In this document: in pieces, positions 59,329-64,000 of the stretch
How positions within the stretch are numbered: the stretch's first letter is position 1
Layout of the letters: each line of letters opens with the position of its first letter
Origin: Phytohabitans suffuscus
Lineage (GTDB): Bacteria; Actinomycetota; Actinomycetes; Mycobacteriales; Micromonosporaceae
Direction: 5' to 3'
Length of the DNA stretch: 64,000 nt
Assembly: GCF_011764565.1 (NCBI RefSeq)
Contig: NZ_AP022871.1
Span: 434,001-498,000, forward strand
Made by a program: the position numbers and the translations under genes
The notes under the pieces: model-generated
Told to the model about the DNA's origin: nothing
Database searches by the model: none
The model's input: only the letters and a program-made list of their open reading frames with translations

Positions 59329-62300
59329 TCAGGTTATCGGCTCGACCCAGATGTTGCGGTAGAACACGTTCGCACCCGGATCGCCGTGGTCCTGCAACCG
59401 GATCGGGCCCACGGAAGGCCCTTCCGGTGCGCCGTTGCCGGTCGGGCCGTCGATCTGGGCGTTGTTGTGCACAGTGACGCCGTTCCACACGACCGTGACG
59501 CGGGCGTTCTCGGTCTTGACACCCGAGGCGTTGAAGCGGGCGGCGCGGAACGTGACGTCGTAGGTCTGCCAGGTTTCCGGCGGGGTCGCGGCGTTGACCG
59601 ACGGCGCGAGCTTGCCGTAGATGGCGCCGCACTCGTCGTTGGCCAGGGTGGTGTCACCCCACGAGTCCAGCACCTGCAGCTCGTACCGGTCCTGCAGGTA
59701 GATCCCGCTGTTTCCGCGGGCCTGCCCGGTGATGTTCGACGGCAGGTTGGGCTCCCAGAACTCGATATGGAGCCGGAAGTCGCCGAAGCTCTGCCGGCTG
59801 CGGATGTCACCGCCGAGGACCTCCACTCCGCCGTTGCCCAGCGGCCAGGTCACCGCGCCACCGTTGCTGCCGACGAAGTTGTCCATGTTGGACCCGTCGA
59901 ACAGGACCACGCGTCCGGGGTTCGAGGCGGTGCCGTACGCCTCGAACTCGTAGATACGCGCGGCCGTGTCGGTGGTGCTCGTCGGTGCGGTGATGTTGAG
60001 CCGCAGGTACCTGGCCTGGGTGGCGGTGATGTTGTGCGTCGTGGTGTTGGCGGTGTTGCCGGTGACCGTGGCGACCGTCGTCCAGGCGGTGCCGTTGGTA
60101 CTGACCTGGATGGTGAAGTCACGGGTGTTCCAGGCCGCGTTCTCACCGCCCGCGCCGGCGTGCCTGACCACGAACTGGCTGACCGTCTGCGCCGATCCGA
60201 GGTCGACCTGCAGCCACTTGTTCGTGCCACCCGAGCACCACTTGTCGCTGTTGCCACCGGTGGTGCTGCCGTTGACCGCCTGGGCCGGGCCCTCGCTGGC
60301 GGCGCAGGAGCTGTCCGCGGTCGCCGGCTTGCCGAGGGCCAGGTTGACCGGTGGCGGTGCCGCGGTGCCGTACGCCTCGAACTCGTAGACGCGCGCGGCC
60401 GTGTCGGTGGTGCTCGTCGGTGCGGTGATGTTCAGCCGCAGGTACCTGGCCTGGGTGGCGGTGATGTTGTGCGTGGTGGTGTTGGCGGTGTTGCCGGCGA
60501 CCGTGGCGACCGTCGTCCAGGCGGTGCCGTTGGTACTGACCTGGATGGTGAAGTCACGGGTGTTCCAGGCCGCGTTCTCACCGCCCGCGCCGGCGTGCCT
60601 GACCACGAACTGGCTGACCGTCTGGGTGGAGCCGAGGTCGACCTGCAGCCACTTGTTCGCGCCGAGCGAGCACCACTTGTCCAGGTTGCCGCCGGTGACC
60701 GTGCCGTTGACCGCCTTCTCCGGGCCTTCGGACGCCGCGCAGGAGCTGTCGGCCGTCGCCGGCTTGCCCAGCGCCAGGTTGGTCACGGCCTGCTGCCCGG
60801 GGATGGCGTTGAGCGTGTACCAGACCTCGGTGCTCCACAGCGACTGCCCGTTGGCGGCGCTGAAGGGCTTGGGCGATCTGATGTGGACCACCCGGCCGGC
60901 CTTGAGGCCGTTGACGGCCAGCGTGACCTTCTTGCCGTCCGCCGACACCGTGGCCGAGGTGACCGCGAGGGTCTCCTCGTCGACCTTCGGGCCGCCGTAG
61001 GCCGCGGTCGGCACGTAGCGCCACTGCTTGACCCGGTACTTGGTGGCCAGGGCGGTGGCCGTGGCGGCCGACAGCGGCTGGGTGTACTCGATTTCGAACC
61101 CGTTGGGCAGCGCCCGCATCGCGAGCATGTCGAAGGGGTTGCCGCCGTTGGGAGTCAGCTTCTGCAGGCCGTAGGTCAGCTTGCCGGTCTGGCCCCAGTT
61201 GCCGCCCGCGCCGAGCCCGCCGACGTAGATGGCGCCGTCGGGGCCGAGGTTGACCTCCGAGACGCCGGCCTCCAGGCCCTGGGTCATCCGGAACAGGGCG
61301 CCCTGGTACTCGCCGTTGACCTTCTCCAGGAACGCCCGCTGCAGGCCGCCGTAGGTGACGTCACCGATCACGAACTGCCCGCGAAGGTGCCGGTCGGCAT
61401 GAGCAGCGGTGTGCTGGGCGAGTTGGCGATCTCGTTCTGCGGCATCCACAGCACCGGCGCGGTCGGCGGCCTCGCGTCGAACGGACCCGCCGGGTTCATG
61501 TAGTGGTTGAAGAACCGGTCCTGCTTGATGTGCAGCAGCTTCGACGACGGTAGCCAGCCACCCTGGTTGTCGGTGACGAAGAGGCCGTCCTCCGGGCCCC
61601 AGCCGATGCCGTGCGGCGTGCGCAGCCCACCGGCCACATAGGACACCGCGCCGTTCGACCGGTTGATTTTGACCGTGGTGCCGCGGTTTGGCGCGGGCTG
61701 CGGGTTGGACGTGTTGCCGCCGTAGTCGATGCCCACGGAAAGGTTGACGTAGAAGAACCCGTCCTTGTAGAGCAGGCCGAACGCGAACTCGTGGAAGGTA
61801 CCGCCGTACGGCCAGGTGGCGACCGTGTCGTACCGGTCGGCCACCTCGTCGCCGTTGGTGTCGACAAGCGCGGTGAGCCGTTGCTTCTCGGTGACGTAGA
61901 CGGTCCCGTCGACGATCTTCAGGCCCATGGGCTCCTTGAGGGCGCTGCCGATCCGCTTCGTCGTCACGTTGCCCGGGGTGGTGTCGCCACCGGTGTTGCC
62001 GAGGATCCACACCTCGCCGGCCTGGGAGGTGCCGGAGTCGTCGCTGCCGCCCCAGGTGCTGATGACGAGGCGGCCGTCCGGCAGCCAGTCCATTCCGGTC
62101 ACCTTGGGCTGGAAGCTGCCGGGTCGCAGGTTGGTCAGGGTGTAGCCGGGATGCACACCGGTGAGCTGCAGGCCGTCGCCCGGGGAGTCGCCAGCGCCTT
62201 CGCACTCCTTGCGGCCCGGGGCGGTCACCCGTACGACGCCGGCGTCGGTGCTGAGCACCGAGTTGGGCACGAGGGTGAACGCCGACGCGCCCGGGGGACG

Positions 62301-62804
62301 CCAGTCCAGGGTGAGCTGCTGCCCGCCGTCCCGCTCGAAGTGCTCGATCCGCAAGGCGTGGTAGCCGGCGGTGAGGTTGATCGAGCCTTCCATCGGCGTG
62401 GCACCGTGCAGGCCGTCGTGGTTGATGACGAGGGTGTCGTCGATCAGCAGCCGCGAGCCGTCGTCGCTGGTCAGCCGGAACGTGTAGCTGCCGGCCGTGC
62501 TGATGTTGACGTAGCCGAGGACGTGGGCGACGAAGAAGTTGTCGAAGCCGAAGTCGGCGACGGCCGACCAGTTGACCGTGGACATCAGCTTGTCGACGTT
62601 GGGGGTCTGGCCCGACTTGAGGACGCAGATCTCGCTGAGTGGTGTCTGTACGTCGTAGACCCGCAGTGTCACGCCCGGCTCCTGTGGCGGAGGAGCCGCC
62701 TGCGCCGCGGTCGGGACGAAGGTGATCGTCAACACCGCGGCCAGCGCCATGAGGACGGATCTGCTCGGGTGGCGGCCACGCCGCCATCGCTGCCAACTGC
62801 CCAT
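59329..62804 (-). CDS. Large secreted protein: PA14 + sorbosone-dehydrogenase-like propeller + two F5/8C domains + DUF1080 (interrupted by a 1-nt deletion)
   Basis: About 1158 residues from the ATG at 62804 (AGGAG upstream) once one base is added at 61378-61380. Signal peptide with AAQAAPPP cleavage. PA14-like domain near residues 60-170 (YTFRLTSDDGSRLLIDDTLVINHDGLHG). A PQQ-type glucose/sorbosone dehydrogenase propeller follows (MDWLPDGRLVISTWGG, TPHGIGWGPEDGLFVTDNQGG). Two nearly identical discoidin F5/8C domains (NLALGKPATADSSCAASEGP) come next, then a C-terminal DUF1080/3-keto-glycoside hydrolase domain (VLFDGSNMDNFVG, then IRLQDHGDPGANVFYRNIWVEPI). It likely binds and modifies a polysaccharide outside the cell. 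A LacI-type operator lies upstream. Confidence 0.85.
59931..60789 (-). repeat. Tandem duplication of the F5/8C domain coding sequence (435-bp period)
   Basis: The segment starting at 59931 recurs at 60366 with very few differences; long identical stretches code for SQFVVRHAGAGGENAAWNTR. The offset is 435 bp, or 145 codons. The near identity at the DNA level, including silent sites, points to a recent duplication or ongoing gene conversion. Confidence 0.85.
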
Positions 62805-62855
62805 CGCTTCTCCTTGAGCGGGAGGGTGGGGCGACGGCAGCAGGGCCTGACCTGG

Positions 62856-62867
62856 GACAACGTTGTC
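62856..62867. promoter_or_regulatory. LacI-family operator candidate GACAACGTTGTC
   Basis: A perfect 12-bp palindrome with the central CG typical of LacI-family operators, 52 bp upstream of the large secreted protein. It suggests sugar-responsive repression. No LacI gene is in the window. The rest of the gap 62868-63074 shows nothing clear. Confidence 0.5.
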
Positions 62868-63074
62868 AAGGCACGCCACCGTCACCCACCGGAGGGAAAC
62901 GTGGATCTCTGTTGCGACCGACATGGCATCGCCGAAGGCCAATGTCCTGACGGACACGCTAAGAGACTTTTGTCGTCGTGTCCAGATGTTCCGTCGACAT
63001 ATCTGCAACTTTGAATGAAGTCTCGAAAAGTCGCCGATCGATGCCCGGGTCCCCTCCCCGCCGCCTACGACCGA

Positions 63075-63817
63075 GCCGCCGCGCACGGTGGGCGAGCGGG
63101 ATATTTCGTTGCGTGGGCGCCGAATCCACCGGATTCCGATCGAGACCCGGTTCATCGTCGACCCGGTGGCCTGCGCGACCTGGCGGACGCGCTCACGATT
63201 CGATACGACCCCTACGCCGGCGACGACGCCCTGCGCCGGCTGAGCGACATGCTGACGGTGCGACTGGCCGGCAGGCACGACAGGGATCGCGGTCATACCG
63301 TCCCGGCGGCCATCGGCGAGCGGCACTACCAGGACGCGGTGGGACAGCTGTGGTCGCAGCCGCCGACGCGGGAAAGCCGACCTGGTGCGAGAAGACGCCG
63401 TTCAACCTGCTGTGCATGGACTTCCTCCGGGAGCTCGTACCCGAGGCGACCATCGTCCACGTCAAGCGCCACCCGGTCGCGGTGGTCGCGTCACACGTCG
63501 ACCAGCCATGGGCGCCGCCCACGGTCGACGGCGCGCTCGCTTGGCTCAAACCGGTCTACGACCGGTGGCTCGCCTGGAAGACCACGGTCGATCTGACGGG
63601 CAAGCGGTACGTGGAGGTGAGGGCAGAGGATCTCGCGGCCAACTGGCCCGAGCAGCGCCGCGCCCTGTTCGCACTGCTCGGTGTCGACGACTTCGCGACC
63701 AGGTCGCCGTTCCAGCCACACAAACTGGAAAATCGCAAAGACCAGTTCGACCCCGAAACCCGCGAACTCGTCGAACGAACCCTCGGCGGCGTCATCGGAG
63801 CCATGGGCTACCCGTAG
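63075..63817 (+). pseudogene. Broken sulfotransferase-family gene
   Basis: The C-terminal half is good sulfotransferase sequence: WCEKTPFNLLCMDFLRELVP, then IVHVKRHPVAVVASHVDQPWAPP with the 3'-PB region and KRYVEVRAEDLAANWPEQRRALFALLG. The upstream part (IPIETRFIVDP and GGLRDLADALTIRYDPYAGDDALRRLSDML) lies in two other frames, and the N-terminal PAPS-binding loop is not recognisable. At least two frameshifts plus a missing N terminus argue for real decay rather than only sequencing error. From 63818 to 64000 I see no gene. Confidence 0.6.
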
Positions 63818-64000
63818 TGGCCAGGACCAGCGCAGCCGGCGAGCATGACTGGAGATCTTCCGGGGTCAGGGGCTGGTCCGTCCGCTCGATGTGGAGGGTG
63901 GGGATCGGGTTTCGGTGGATCGTGGTACGGATCCGCTCCTCTGGGACTCTGCTGGCCAATTGAGGCGGGCCCATGACCTGTGGAAATGTCCGTCTGGAGG

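Noticed and set aside
63792..63974. Short minus-strand frame at the right edge
   Set aside because: 60 codons, no recognised family, overlaps the end of the sulfotransferase remnant; too little to call a gene.

Overview
The window is 64 kb of very GC-rich DNA. Third-position G/C codons, GTG and TTG starts, many ATGA and GTGA overlaps, lipoprotein solute-binding proteins, a deazaflavin (F420)-type reductase and actinobacterial-style sensor and carbohydrate genes all suggest an actinomycete, plausibly Micromonosporaceae. That assignment is inference. I saw no rRNA, tRNA, CRISPR array or intact insertion sequence. Almost the whole window is accessory catabolism.

Layout. (1) 1-15.5 kb: carboxylate uptake and CoA-thioester catabolism. 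Two tripartite tricarboxylate transporters (tctC-amidohydrolase-tctB-tctA on minus, and tctC-tctA-tctB on plus) flank an eight-gene minus-strand operon. That operon holds an FAH-family enzyme, three crotonase-fold proteins, an NDP-forming acyl-CoA synthetase, an acyl-CoA dehydrogenase, an MFS carrier and a ThDP enzyme. Three near-identical 17-bp operators (TGCATGC..TGTATGCA type) sit at their promoters. (2) 15.5-23.4 kb: a methyltransferase, an MFS-TetR pair, a hydrolase-glycosyltransferase fusion with a probable methanethiol S-methyltransferase and its divergent TetR regulator, and a Phd/RelE toxin-antitoxin pair.

(3) 23.4-55.0 kb: a large amine/amide catabolic supercluster. Five minus-strand operons encode a complete polyamine-type ABC importer (PotD, PotB, PotC, PotA), a two-subunit N,N-dimethylformamidase-like amidohydrolase, a glutamine-synthetase-family ligase, a Rieske oxygenase, a copper amine oxidase, a DAO-type FAD oxidase, a class V aminotransferase, an aldehyde dehydrogenase, three phosphotriesterase-family proteins (one with its metal site destroyed), two YtcJ-type amidohydrolases, two GMC oxidoreductases, a cytosolic gamma-glutamyltransferase and an amidase. 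A plus-strand GntR regulator and an isochorismatase-like hydrolase sit in the middle. Each operon promoter carries a double TGGATCCA-like box with 20-21 bp between boxes, so the whole block looks like one regulon. The gene set resembles a gamma-glutamylated amine (Puu-like) pathway joined to amide hydrolysis and oxidative N-dealkylation or ring hydroxylation.

(4) 55-64 kb: secreted carbohydrate genes (a GH43-like enzyme; a large PA14/sorbosone-dehydrogenase/F5-8C/DUF1080 protein with a LacI-type operator), a DUF2254 membrane protein, a nitroreductase-like protein, and fragments of a histidine kinase and a sulfotransferase.

Two cross-cutting points matter to a reader. Eleven single-base deletions in short G/C runs interrupt nine otherwise normal genes, a pattern that points to sequencing or assembly error rather than decay; they are annotated here as full spans. 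Separately, a short dispersed repeat is inserted in frame inside three catabolic genes of region 3, and an unrelated 99-bp tandem repeat lies inside the amidase.
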